Positions 37,201 to 50,043 of a stretch of DNA of 64,000 bases are shown here, one piece after another; the first letter of the stretch is position 1; every line of letters begins with the position of its first letter. A program made the translations under genes and the position numbers. Location of the stretch: NCBI GenBank assembly GCA_000310025.1, contig FN649747.1, positions 993,506-1,057,505 of the forward strand, given 5' to 3'. The stretch is from Ectocarpus siliculosus (lineage: Eukaryota; Sar; Phaeophyceae; Ectocarpales; Ectocarpaceae). The notes below the pieces were generated by a model, which was given only the letters and a program-made list of their open reading frames with translations, ran no database searches and was not told the origin of the DNA.

Positions 37201-40200
37201 GCCGACACTAGTGCCTGGGCTTGATGGAGCGTTTCCTCAGGCCCTCAGGGCGAAAATGTGAGCAGGGTGTAAGTGTTTCACAGCAACAACTCCGGGAAAC
37301 CCTGGTGGGGCTGGACCTGCGCAAAGTTGGTTTACGTTGGGTGGAAAGTAAGTATGGTGGCTCGTTGCTCGTGCGAATCAAACAATAGCACCCAACATCC
37401 TAAATTACAAGGAGTGCAACATCAAAACCGCTTCTGCCCGGTGTTTTATCATGCGGTTCTTCTGCATGACTACCGATACCTCCAGAACTGCATGCCCTCC
37501 TCTCGTACATCCCTCGCATGTCACATGTCACAGACACGTCGGGCGACAATGCAGCTGGGGCTATTTGCGAGGACCCGCAGTGACTCCGCCGCAGCCGTGT
37601 ACTGGATGGAGAAAGCGGTACGCTCGCTTCAGTTCGTATTCAACGTAGGTAGCTCTCAGATTCTCCACACTACCAAAATCGTAATCTTGGGCCGATATGG
37701 TGAAAGTGTTCGAAAACATTTACGAGTAGAGTGTAATGGCGGTTTCACGGAAAGCTCTTCACTTTCGCGCGGCGGGGGACGTGATTTCTCCAGGTAGATG
37801 TTTCGGCGGTGAACGGAATTCTGATACATATCATTTCCCTCACACTAGCTCACGACCGCCCTTTGGTGTATCAACTCCCTCTCTGGTGTCGAGAAAACAA
37901 GCAGGGGGATGATCGTACGAGACACAATTAAATGTACCATAGCCCTACCTTCATACGCAAGTTATCCTCAACCTGGTACAACGACGATCTCCAAGAGGAA
38001 TGACGGTGATTTTCCCGCCGATCACGTCAACAGCAGTAGTCATCGTTGACCGTCGTGTGTTGTTGAATAATTGAACACGGACAGGTAAGTCTGAATCCCG
38101 GCTGCCCGAGCACAGCTCAAGAGCTGGGGCGTGCTCTGTTGGAATCCGGGCGAGCGAACGAGGCAACAGAAGTCCTCAAGCAGGTCAGCTGTGCAAGAAG
38201 TGGTTTCGTTCTAGACACACCGGTTTCGGGGAACTGGTAAAACCAGGATCGTTCGGAGAGGAGAGTCGCTAAATGGGTATGTCCATGGTGTATTCGAACC
38301 CCAGGACAACACCACTCACGAAAAGTGCACATTCACACGTTTCGATTCTTACGAGCGTAGGGCAGATACGCTGGTCGACAGTGTATATAGGGCTATTGTT
38401 GGTGCACTATTGAAATGGGAACGACCGAGCACAAGAAGCAAGGAAACACAGCCTACCACTATCCAACCCCCCACGGCGTTTGGAACATGACGAGTCACGT
38501 GTGACGCATGACGAAATGGTACACCAAATGGTCGTGATGTCTGAGCTAAAACCTCCGATGAAAGCCATACCCTCTACTTCATGATCGCATATTTGAGTAC
38601 GGTGATCACCACTGAAATATGTACGTACCTGCGTGCGGTTGTGTTGAGTATACAAGGCAGAATTCCATCGCATGTGGTTTGCTCTGGAAGGCCAGAAAGC
38701 ACGAAGCCTGCAGTCAGATCAGGGTGCAACATGTACTTTCCGACGACAACCTTTCAGGTACTGGAAGTTACTGATGGATCTGCGGATCCACAGTGGAACT
38801 TGGCAAGAGAAAACGCCTTAATAAATCTGGCGGGGATCGCTTCCGACACCGGAGATAAAGACGCCGCTGTGGCTGCGTATCAGACCATTTTAAGGCAAGT
38901 GATGGGAAAACGTGCTGTGTTGAAGTCGGAACGGGAGACACGAAAGGGAGACACGAAAATGTACTTTTTCTCACGTTTGTGACGGCCACCCCATCGAGCC
39001 ATTCTATGTATAACGGGTCCCCTCCCCACGTTCGTAAGTTGATGCTCACGAGATCCCGCTACGAATTCGAATCACCTGTCCTGTATTCTATAGCGTGGCT
39101 CGCTCTCTGAGCTGAGAGCATGGTGTCTGGGTATATGATCCCACCAACAGAGGGGAGCACGTCGTGGCGATCCACGTTTGATGCATGCACTGCCTATCTA
39201 TCGAGTCAGCGACGTGACATGCTCCTCCCTGGCGATGTTGGCGCATGGGTCGTCATAATCAGGACTGTGGCCACATGATTACCCTCCCTGGTCGTGCTGC
39301 TGTGATTTTCTCCAGAAAACAGCACCCGCCATCGGGCATTGTTCTCAACAACCTGGGTGCGATTTTGCTGTCCATGGGGCGGGATGGAGAGGGTCTGGAG
39401 TACCTTGACCAGGCGAGTCTGTCACCACACAGCTGGGGGCCCCAAAGGGATCCTCTTCAACGTTTTTTGCTAACCGTTGATATGGCCGTCTCGTGCGGGA
39501 GATCAAGACGGTATTGGACATAATTTCGACCACATTACCGACAGCAACAACAACAGCGATGCCCGTCGGACGTCAGAATCCCGGAAGGACTTGTCGAGAA
39601 ATGGCTGGATGTGTTTGCACGTCCGTTCGGTGAATCAAAAACAGGCCTTAGCGTTAGACCCAGCAACCCCAGGACCACTTATGAACGCCGCGCTTCAGAG
39701 GTCGGAAAGCGGGAACCTTGTCCAGGCGCGGGAGCTGTACTCAAGGCAAGTTGTCCCTACTTAAAGTCTCGTGTATGTGGGGCTTCGATCTCAGCGAGCA
39801 ACAGTAATGAGACTTGTCCAGCATCAGTGTCTTGACATGCGTGTCTGGTTCTCTTGACTCTTGCCGCAATGTTCCGATGAATTGCAGCTTGGTCGAGTCC
39901 ACAACTACGCAACGAAACCATATACCAGGAAAAACCATTGCACATGCTCATTGACTTATCCTACGGATCCATCAACGCACCATGGCACGGCAGTATTGCG
40001 TTGGGTGGTGTCTTTCGACTTAGCTTGTCGACCACCAGCTGGCTCGAGGTATTAACGTGTTCGCGGGAGGGGTAATAGGTTCGAACAGGTTGAAAGCGTC
40101 ACGTTCAGATGCAGGAGACGCTGTAGTGACCTGCCTCGTGACACTACTGTTGGAGCAACAACACCGTTTACAGTATTTCTGTACTGATGGTGTTCTATCT

Positions 40201-43200
40201 TGCTGCTGCCGGGCTTACTTGCTCACAGGGCGTACGACCTCACCGGAGACGGCGGTGTGTTGATTCGGATGGCCCTCATGATGTCCCCGGTGGCCGCTAG
40301 CACGGAACGGCTGCTCGAAGAACGGGCTAGTGTCCTCCAAGAGGTCCGTGCATGATGACCCTGTTACGTTTTCAACGACGTTTCTACGACTTTAAGAGGA
40401 CGTCATCGCACGCAGCAGAAGCGGAAGGAGAAACCATAGACAAATCGAACGAAGCTAGCAACAATAGTTTCATCACCACGGGTCCACCGAACCGTAATAA
40501 CGTGAGCAAATGTAACGTGGTCTACAGCGTTGTGTATCTGGTAGTGGGGCATATCGTGCCGGACACGGTTATTGGCTATGCCTAATGCCGACGCAACCGG
40601 CTTGCGGTGGAAAACATACCAGGTCCTTCGGCTGACGGACCTCCAGCGAAGAGGCATGCTATCCGTAGCTTCCCCCGGGAAGGAGCTCGAACGGGCACCT
40701 TTCCTGGTTGTATACGCGGGAAACAACCAGAGGAAGACAATGGAGGCCATAGCCAGGTGAGCTCGGTCATCCTTACCCAAAGCCAGTTCCTTCTTACCTT
40801 CAGCCTAACTTTAACCCACCACCAGCAACTTCGAGGGCGGTTATCCAAGGTTTGCCATGTTGTCAAGAATCGATTATTTTGTCTTTGCTTATTTGTGAAC
40901 CATGTAGCGAGCTCAATTCTCTGGCTTTTGAAAATATGATCTTTGCATCAGGAGACCAAACCGTTCACTCTGATCCAAAGCAGGGTGGTGGCAAGGATTC
41001 TGCTGTCGAGATCGGGATAGACATCGGAGCCATGAGTTTTCTACGTGCGCCTAGGTAACCTTGCTCTTCGATAGAAAAACCCTCCGTGGCATCAGCCCCA
41101 CTGGGAGCTACTGCCCACCTGTTTGATTCAGTGGCTGCCGATACACGACACAGTTATTTCTCGTGTGGAGAGGCGCGCGCGCACGCTTTCATACCTTTCG
41201 TGTGGAAAGTAGTTCAGGCGTGTGCAGTTTGTTGTCACCGCGGGACGGCTACCTTCCATGGCGTTATCGTAAGAATTGACAGACTTCCGAGACACCTACA
41301 AGTTCGTTCCGTCCCTGGAGTATTGCCACTGTCCTTGCTTCATTCGATTAGGTTGGTATCGGCGCATGGGTACATATCGCACCCATTTATCCTACAATCT
41401 GAAAAACAACAACATAGAGTCGTTACGCCGAAGAATACACTCTCTTCAAAGATTGCCTTTCTCCAACAGAGAACCTACATCAAAAGGATTGACACAAGCA
41501 CCTCTACAATACCCCCAACGTTTCCTGGCCATTTATGCGGAGAACAACCTGATACGTACACCAGAGGTCAGATAGTCAGCAGCACATGGCACCAGGTCAG
41601 CTCCTTGTAGAACATCCCTATGTATAGTAATGATTTTTTCGTCCACACAGCAGTAACGTTTTCTGTCGGAAAGTGCCCCTGCATTCATACCACAGCATTG
41701 CTACCGCACGCATGTCGTACTCAGTGAACCATGCTGTTGTCTGCTTTGTTGTCGCCACGCAGAATGCATGCTGCCATCGCCCCCGGTCTGCTGGCCGTGG
41801 CGGGTGGTCTTCATGAGGAAGAGGAGCGGAGCATAGCGTCGCGTTTGCATTCTGCAGGGCGGCCATACGACAGTGAAAATAATGTCCAACGCAGCAGCCC
41901 CGGTTTTGGACTCAACAAGCAACACCAGGACGTTGTCCGTCCCATTCATGTCGGTTTTATTTCGAAGCTCTTTGGGGAAATGGTGAGGAACGACAGATTG
42001 TTTCTGTGCTTCCGTCGATTGCTTTGATGCCACACCAAAACCTCGCCTATAGCTCTGCAAAGGGTAATCTAGCTTGCCGTGGGCTGTTCAGAACGTTTGG
42101 CACCTGCGATAGATACCTTACACGGCGACAATTTTCGAAATTGTTGTTATCTACTGGTTGTCCGTGTGCTACTTACCGATGCATGCATACGCCGGTCGCC
42201 CCGGTGGTCTAGTTATCCCCCCTAGAAACCTTCTAGAGGTCAGGTCCGGGGTTCGAATCCCGGCGTAAGCGAGCTTTTCTTGCAAAGTGAGTTTTTCTCT
42301 CGCTTCCGCTCCTGGCCTAGTGGATAGCGCTAGTTCGTGTGTACACAGAGGAAAGAGAGTGCTGAACTCTTCTCGCATTAAAAATCGTAGGCAAAGTACC
42401 GCAGGAGGGGAGGGTAGAGAGGAGCTCTTCTGTGTGACCACGGGTTGGAGTAAACGGCACTAGTGCTGTGACCGCTGATTTGATGTGAAGACAAAAAAAA
42501 AAAAAAAGAAGAAAAAAAAACGCAGAAAAGGGGGGACGCGTGAGGCGAAGCGGTTGGACTGCTTGATGAACTACCGAAGCCAGGACGTGGCGTTTTGCTT
42601 TTCTCATCTCGTTGGGTGTCTCATCGAGTTGGCATTTTTTTCTACTGCGTCGGCCCTACGATCGCAGGAGCCTCACGGCATGCTGCTGGAGGGCGTGATT
42701 TTACACCTCCCGAGACCGCGTTTTCGCATCACTGTTTGTGCGATTGGAGGACAGCCGTCCTCTAGTCTGCGGACTGGTGCAGACAAAGTAGTGACCTTGT
42801 CAAACACGGTGGCCGGGGCTAGGATTGCCCTGGAAGAATTGAAGTGAGTGTGCCAAGAGGCAGAAAAGGCTAAAACTGTTTGCTGTTAGCTGTCGTTGCT
42901 CTCAGGGAGCTTGCCTGATTCGTTCGGGAACTCGTAAGAAATCGAGCTGGAAGGCGAAAATGTGCGCCGTAAAGCGTACTGCACCACGGCAGAAACCACA
43001 ACAGACCAACAGGGGTGGTTGTAAGCTCTTGTACACGTATGTCAACAACAAGGTGACATGAACGGTTCAATATTTGCGGCCTAGGTTGCCCGAGATGTTG
43101 CGTGTCGCTCAACAGTTGTGCGCTTTTTGGAAGGTGCACTGAAACTGTGCGTCGAACTAAGAACATTTGGAGAAGTCAGCTTGATAGAAATTCTGCGCCG

Positions 43201-46200
43201 GGTTCCTTCCCGTAAACGCGCGGAATGGTCAACGGAACAGGAAGGTGACATTCACGTCCAGATAACTTTACGTGAGATCTTGGTCCGCATCTTTGGCAGA
43301 ATCACCGTGCCACGCCCCTCTGCATGAAGCTATACACGGTAATGTCTACGTTACAGGCTCGATGTGCTCATTTTTGCGGACACAACCTGCGAGCCGGTAT
43401 CTCACTTTCTGGCGCTGGGCCGTGTGGCCCCGATACAGGCCGCATTCTGGGGCACCCCAATCACTACCGGTGAGTGCTTTCCACGCACTTGTGAGAAACC
43501 AATATTGTCGTCAAACCTGCTGCCGTTCACGATTACCCTCGCGCAATCCCCAATGTCCCGCTCATAGGCGCCACGGCACCGAGCGTTTGGTGGTTTAACT
43601 AGTCCTGATGCGAATCGGGCCTGACGATGCGGGCCTGTTTCTTCTATGAATGATGATTGCATTACATGCAACTGGAGTACTACATGCCTTCGCGAAACGC
43701 TCCAGGTGGCCATTCATCAAACATTCTACTGTAGTACGAAAGTCTCGGAAACGTCACCAGCGTGATAGGTTCCCTATCTTACACGAGATAAGAGAAGTGA
43801 CATGGGACCCCATGGTAGAGTCCCATGACGAGATGCCATGGGAGCTGTGTGGCCTAAGTATCCCATTTGACCAGGGACACTCCTAGTTGTCTACAATAGA
43901 TTATGGGGGTTCCCGCGTGGAACCTCCGAGATCGTTGTCCGTCGGAATTACGCACATGCGAAACTGGTCTGGTAGGGCATCGTGGGGGTTCTTTAGTATC
44001 CTGGTAGCCCATGTACGTAGGTTTCACCGATTACCCTGACATCCCACGGTACTAGAAAGGAGCTGCCGCCTGGGCTGGTTGGTCCCACAGAATGTTAGAT
44101 AGGATCCCATGGGGTTTCAGGCGCAACGTAAGACATGACCTCAAATCGCGCCTGTCTCTCTCCTCATCTGGTGCGAAAAAAAACGTACTGGGGGCAACGT
44201 TCACGCCTTACTTCCCAGTTCAGTTGTTGGCACAAACATCGCGAGCTCCACCGCTGCAGTACAGTGGACGCGTACACTTCCTCGCGAAAGGCAGAGATCT
44301 GAGATTCCGTACAATTGGTTACCTACATGACTCTCCCTGCGATTCCTGGAGTCTTGAGTCCAACCTTACGCCTGCCAGAGAGACCCCCCTCACTCACCTG
44401 GACATGGTCGTGGAAAGTCTCTTTCTATGACACTTGGAGGAGAGAGGAGTTCAACTTCATCACGGGGGAGTAAGCGTTCTTCAACATACTGCGTGCCCTC
44501 GGATTTTGTTCAGCGAATACCCAAGCTCGTTTGCCTGCAACATACCTCGGAACCAGGGAGCCCCAACATCGACTACTTCCTCTCTGCCGATGTGATGGAG
44601 CACCCCGACCGAACGACAATGCTGCCTGACGACGATCCCTATTCCGAACAGGTACGATATGTTAGTGTTGGACGCGAGAAGAGGTGGCGAAGGGGTCTGT
44701 GTTTGTCTTGTGGGGCCCAAGACCCTTTCATCCTTGTGGATACGGCACGAGGGGTGTCGCTTTTTTTCCAACTAGGCCGCCAGGCACTACGCTGAGCGTA
44801 ATGAACCGACGTGTTGTGCGAATCGCGTAAATGGGGTGCTAGCTGTCTTCAATATTTTATATGGAGGCAGGTGTGAGCCCTTTGTGATCATATCCAGCGA
44901 TGACAGCCTCGCACGGCCTTGGTTTTTCGTGATGCAGTAGACTTTCCAGAGACGCCTACATTGAGAAACTGGTGGGTGTCTACCAATAGCATGCCTTATT
45001 TCGGGAAGCCCTTCTTTCCCGCGTACTGATCGCCAGAAGGAATAGTCACACATTATCTTAGAGGAGGGGGTACATTCAATCATTTCTGCAACAGGTTATC
45101 GCGGGTTGAAGCTCACATACCATCACGGCTGGATGATGACTTGAACGGTGTCATTCCGCAGCACCCTACCAATAGCGTGCCAAACATCAGGGTTGATACG
45201 TGCGTTGTCTCGGTATCGAAAGGTTTGGCCGCACCTCTTGAAGTATTTACAGTTTCAGTCAGGATGACGGAGGGGCGGTGCCGTGTGGTTTTGGGGTAAA
45301 TCTTGCACCGACCAGCAATATAACCCTCCAGCTGAACACGTATTCGCCCACTCTTACTTAGCTGAACGTTGACGGAGGTCACACAGAGTGCCCAGAATAC
45401 GATGCGATCTACCGCGTGGCATGCCGCAGAGGGTCCCGTTCGCCCATGAACTCCTTTCTTCCGTCGTCCCCCTGGTCGACATATCCTGCCATGATCCACA
45501 GGTGGTGCTATTCGGTGGACAAGGTATTTGGTATCCTACTCCTGTTCTCCCGTCAGAACTGGCCCCACCACCAAGACCCCAAACATCTAGTGGCGCTGCA
45601 AGCACCACGGCAGTGCTACCAACGCCGCAAGCCCCAATACCAGCGCCAGAGACGGCGTCCTGGTCTGCTTCGCGTGACACTATCACGGCGAAGGGAGGGG
45701 TTTCAGCAGCGGAGATGGAGTCGTCATGGGGTGGACCAGCAAGCGACCGGGCTCTCGAGACATACCATGCTGCCCCAACGCGTGCGTCGAGAGAGCGGGC
45801 AAGATCCGTCCTTCGTGCCGAGCTGAAGAACCGGATCGGGATCGACCAAAACAGGTATAGGGCGAAGTGGAAGTAAATGGGTGCTATGCACGTTTCGCAA
45901 CAGTCGAAGCCCACTCCCCCCGAGCACCCTACTAACGAGGTGATGTCGGACCAGCTGGTATACGTGGATAAACGCCCCTCCCTGCACTGTGTCAACGGCA
46001 AACCCACTTTTGCGGTACCTTTGGATTTCTCCTCTTCCTCCGCATGAAACTTAACCATGGTAACCAGGGAGCCTGGTGTCGGCAACACCGATTCCGATCG
46101 ATTACTATTGCTGATATTACGAGTCCGATGCAAAGCGGTCGATGATCACCACCCGGCAAGTATCAACAGTCTTACTCCGAGATTTAACTGCAGCAGCCTT

Positions 46201-49200
46201 GAAGGGAAAACCGACTCGGGCGATCTCAGAACTATTGCAGGATTAAGTCAAACATATGTCGCGGCCTACAAACGAGAGCTAGATAGTCACTCCAAGATCG
46301 CACACGGTTGCTCTTCACGTCAAGAGGCATTGACCAACTGAACGGTGTCCCAATGAGCATACGTTTCGCTTTTCGAGTGTTTGGGGTTTGCGTGCTGGTC
46401 GCCACGTGAAAAGAGTACCTGAAGTGCGTGTACAACGCTGATAAGCAAGGAACAGCCATTAACTAGGTCAAGCTTTGTGCCAAATACAAAACGGAATCTG
46501 GAAAATCGCAGCGAGCAATAACGCTGGTACATACAGCACGCTGCCTGGACAAGGCCGTTATTCAAGAAGACGTGATGAAACCTCCCTGTCGCGTGTTTTC
46601 TTCATTTCTCTCCTTCGTGAACGCACGGCAGGGTGACAAGAAGTCAAAACAGGCGAAATGAACGATCCCAACGGACCAACTCCGCAAACCTCCTTTCGCG
46701 CTCCTCTGTAGGTGAAGGTTAGATCAGCAATTTGGGAATGCTGGAATTGTTCTACGTTCTAACTGAGACACGTGAATAATGGTGAATACTGAGGCCCTAG
46801 GCAAAAGGACAACTAGTCACGCCAGTTTCGCCCTCCCTCGCATGTCGACTTCACTCTTCGGTCCAGTGTGGTGTATATGTGCGCCCAGAGTTTGTTCAAG
46901 CTGCATCCCGACTTCGACTTAGCGGTTAAGGGCGTGCTAGAAGCATCAGGTTCGAATCACCTGGTTTTCACGGCGGGTAGGCGGCAACAATGGACATCGA
47001 TTTTTCAAGCGAGGCTAACTTCGACGCTCGGAGACGATGTTATGACGAGGGTGAGATGCAGTTGCCATGCATTCCCGTTCGGCGCAAAATAGTTTATTGG
47101 AGCTTTCACAACAGTAGCGGTGCATCGTATGCTTAGCAGACTGTGTGAGCACGCTTGTGCGCCTGGAGACCTTAAAATCAGCTCATAGCGTGGTGTAGAT
47201 TCGTGCAGGCCATAATTTTTATACCGCTACAAAAGTCCCCACGAATATGACGAGATTCCACAACGCCATGTCAGCACCAACCGTGTTCGCTCACCTACCG
47301 GCCATCTTTCCCTCGGATTGTTCTAACACTTTATTTTGACCACCTATCTCTCTGCCTGCCTGAATGGTACCCCCACCTGAATTGTACCCCCGCGCTTTGC
47401 ACGAGGGTACCACGAGGTAACACAACAGCATGCGTACGGTGTTGGACACACAAAAATGTTCTCCACTGCTGTCCTGGCAAATCTGATTTTCCACATGTTC
47501 TGGCTTGGTGGTTCATATGTCGTGGATGGTTACGCACCAAAAAACGTGGCCTATGGTTGTTCTGTGGTGTGCGACGATGCGGTGTATCCTCAACCCGCGA
47601 GTCTGCTTGCCTGTTTGGCTGTACTACACGCAGGTGTTCTTTGTACCACGAACAGTATCTGGTGCAGCGTTTTCCTCCCTGCTCGCATCGGCCGACGTCG
47701 TGCTCCATCCCTTCCCTTTCGGCGGTTCGAAGACGTCGGCTGATGCACTCGCTGTTGGGGTGAGTTTGAGCAGCCAACCTCGTAAAATGGTTGCACGCGG
47801 TGTCCCGCAAAACGACCAGTACTTCAACGGTGAAGCAACGCACATCCGAGTAGGGTGCTACACTCCACAGCGCCCCATGTTCGGCGAACACCCAAGGGTA
47901 GTCCACCAGAGCATAGGTCCTCAAGCCAGTTGGTTCTTTTCCGCGAGCTCAGTGCCTTCTATCGCAGAACATGCTTGTCCGAAGAGTTCGCTCAGAGGTT
48001 CGAAAAAGATGGCTGCAGCACGAACTAGAACGTGCTGTAGGAGATATGCTTGTTGATGAAGCATACGCATCCCTGGTCCTTAGCGATCAACAAACAAGTC
48101 TACCTTTCTCTTGCACATTGACGAAAGTATCTCTGCGCGATACCTCTGATCTAGGTGCCAACAGTGTCCATGGCTGGAAAGTACGTGGCCGGACGCATGG
48201 CACAGAGCTTCTACAAGACCATGGGCATGCAACAAGTGTGCTGCGTTGCCACGGACGTTGTTAGGTGACACGTGGCATTAAGGGCGTTTTTGTCGTGATG
48301 CATAACATTGGAGTAAACGAGTTGCGAATCCATTGCCCTTTGGTTAAGCATTTCGTTTTGCTCGTGGATCATTGCAAGAGGATTGAACGCACCATGCTAT
48401 CAGATTTGGGACGAACCGCATCGTACTTCGCCGAACCGCATCGCACCGTTCGAGCTCGCGCCCCATCCCGGTTGCAACATAATCCAAAACATTTTTCGAG
48501 CAGTGCGGCCTCGAAGACACGCCACTATTGTCTGCCCGAGACCCATGCGGCTTGTCACGCTTCCCAAAGGTTCATTGTCTACAACTCGATTTCGTAAACG
48601 CAATTCGGGTCTATTTCGGTGCACAGTCTAGGTATCATCGGAAACTCTCCAAATTCCATTCAGTCACCCGCGATGCCACCCACGGAATACCGATACGAAG
48701 CCACAGACGAAATTTACTCGTTCAAGCGTGAGAAAATCCTCAACAAGCAACGTTTTTGGTGGGTGTTGGTGGGAGCAATGAGCGGTCGAGGTTTCAGCCA
48801 CACTTGGTTGATCGCACATTCGTGTTTGCCACTTTGTCGACACCGTTTTTTTCGCCCAATGATCCTTCGCTTTGATGCACATTCTGTCTCTCAGCTACGT
48901 GCAACTTGCTACGAAGCTCGGCCAGGAGTTAGGATTTCGCAAGCGTATCATCGATCTAATTGACCAGAGGCAGTGGGTCATCTGGGAGAGGAGGGACGAG
49001 GTAACTGACCTAGACTATCAAGAGTTTTCTTCTGTGGAAGGGCACTGAAAATCACCCCGTGCCAAGGGCTTGCAACACATGTTGCCAGAGCGAGTTTGGA
49101 ATACGTCCATCGCCCTAGTCGACTCGGAATAACGGGAAGCGATCGACGGATAATTCGTTTTTGCCAGTCTATTGCAGGCCGACTTCAACCTGCTTGATAT

Positions 49201-49544
49201 TATTGCGTAACGATCGAGCGGAGAAAAGCTCATTTCAAGAAGCGACCGATGTGAATATCTTGGCAGCCTGTCCTCCGCCGTTGCTACATGCAGGTTGTGC
49301 CTAGGATGTGCGCTGCAGCAGCGTGTGATGTCCACCCCCACAACGAATGTATGCACACCTTGGCGCATGCAAAGCAATACGGAGTAAAATTTTGGACGTA
49401 TAGGAGGCTTGACTGCGGCACCCTACTCTCCTTTTCCACTCTTCTGAGACCCAGGTGTTTGAATGGGCTAGGTTTCTGGCAAGGCTCGGAGGAGTTTCTC
49501 CACCGACTCCACAGGAGGTAAGATGTGCTGACGGTCAAAAGTGA
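34232..49544 (+). CDS. TPR protein with GT41 (O-GlcNAc transferase / SPINDLY-like) catalytic domain
   Basis: Twenty-two exons keep phase throughout and give 1045 residues: 34232-34564, 34834-34948, 35280-35455, 36224-36305, 37059-37150, 37534-37617, 38085-38183, 38758-38894, 39316-39412, 39645-39745, 40229-40343, 40623-40756, 41763-41982, 42668-42843, 43357-43469, 44557-44651, 45502-45854, 46867-47050, 47634-47759, 48155-48264, 48895-49000, 49455-49544. About residues 80-450 are TPR units (HADALRLLGL, VLNNLGAILLSMGRDGEGLEYLDQ split by an intron). The GT41 domain covers about 495-1030: FLVVYAGNNQ, RPIHVGFISKLFG, HGMLLEGVI, FWGTPITTG, DYFLSADVMEH, FGGQGIWYP, CAQSLFKLHPDFD (the lysine matches the UDP-binding lysine of the family), VLHPFPFGGSKTSADALAVG and GRMAQSFYKTMGM. 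It should move GlcNAc or fucose to Ser/Thr of nuclear or cytosolic proteins. Exon 17 carries a roughly 95-residue Pro/Ala/Ser-rich insert inside the catalytic domain. Introns 8-10 use GC donors. The last exon could instead splice on at the GTAAGA at 49518. Confidence 0.88.
36858..36893. repeat. 12-bp tandem repeat, three copies
   Basis: CATAGTGGTGTT is repeated three times without change, in intron 4 of the TPR-GT41 gene, between two copies of CAGGCTCTT. Confidence 0.95.
42185..42522 (+). mobile_element. Candidate tRNA-derived SINE in an intron
   Basis: The 5' part is tRNA-like. GCATACG (42185-42191) pairs with CGTAAGC (42264-42270) at six of seven positions. An A-box-like TGGTCTAGTTA lies at 42205-42215 and a perfect B box, GGTTCGAATCC, at 42250-42260, with the usual spacing. 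No proper anticodon loop forms, so it is not a working tRNA. A second A-box-like TGGCCTAGTGGATAGCGC follows at 42313-42330, then unrelated sequence and a long A-rich tail (about 42493-42520). Head, body and tail are as expected for a SINE. It is in intron 13 of the TPR-GT41 gene, same strand. No flanking duplication was identified. Confidence 0.5.
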
Positions 49545-50043
49545 AACCGCGATACCCAAAGAGAAGGTGGCTATTGGCACTACTGCCTCCGTTTGGGACA
49601 GAAAACAATCAAGGATGAAGACAGAATGTCGGATATTGATAGGTTTGTTGACCGGACATCCTCGTCTTCGTTCGATACGGGGATGATCTTGTCATCAATC
49701 GATGTAGCACATGCATTTTGGCTGCATACCTGGGCATTGATGAGCGAAACGTAGCCAATATTCCTCCCTCGTTTGCGAAACGTTTCGTGTGTCTCGTTCA
49801 TCGTGCACCTCCCAACATACTACCAACAGGTAGGGCTCTCGCCAACACCTGATCACGTGCGGCCTCCATTCCCCTCAAGGTCCGAACCGTCATACGCTCA
49901 GTCATGACAGTTCAGGGATCCCACTCCCCTTTGATGGTATTGAGACGGGTCGGAGTTTCAATCATTTCTGTGTCAAATGTGACCGAGGCTATGAGTCGTT
50001 TGGAGTACGCGCTTCTCTGGTTCGAGGTTGAAGTATGTACAAA

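Noticed and set aside
37283-37325. Possible extra TPR exon (QQLRETLVGLDLRK)
   Set aside because: Exons 5 (ends 37150) and 6 (starts 37534) already join in phase into a sensible TPR; adding this piece needs a poor donor and breaks the repeat spacing.
42169-42441. Minus-strand open frame of about 90 residues including GIRTPDLTSRRF
   Set aside because: This is the antisense translation of the tRNA-like SINE head, a common false gene.
46925-46975. A-box-like AGCGGTTAAGGGCG and B-box-like GGTTCGAATCACC, suggesting a tRNA gene
   Set aside because: The stretch is entirely inside exon 18 of the TPR-GT41 gene, in a well-conserved coding region, and does not fold into a cloverleaf; the match is coincidental.
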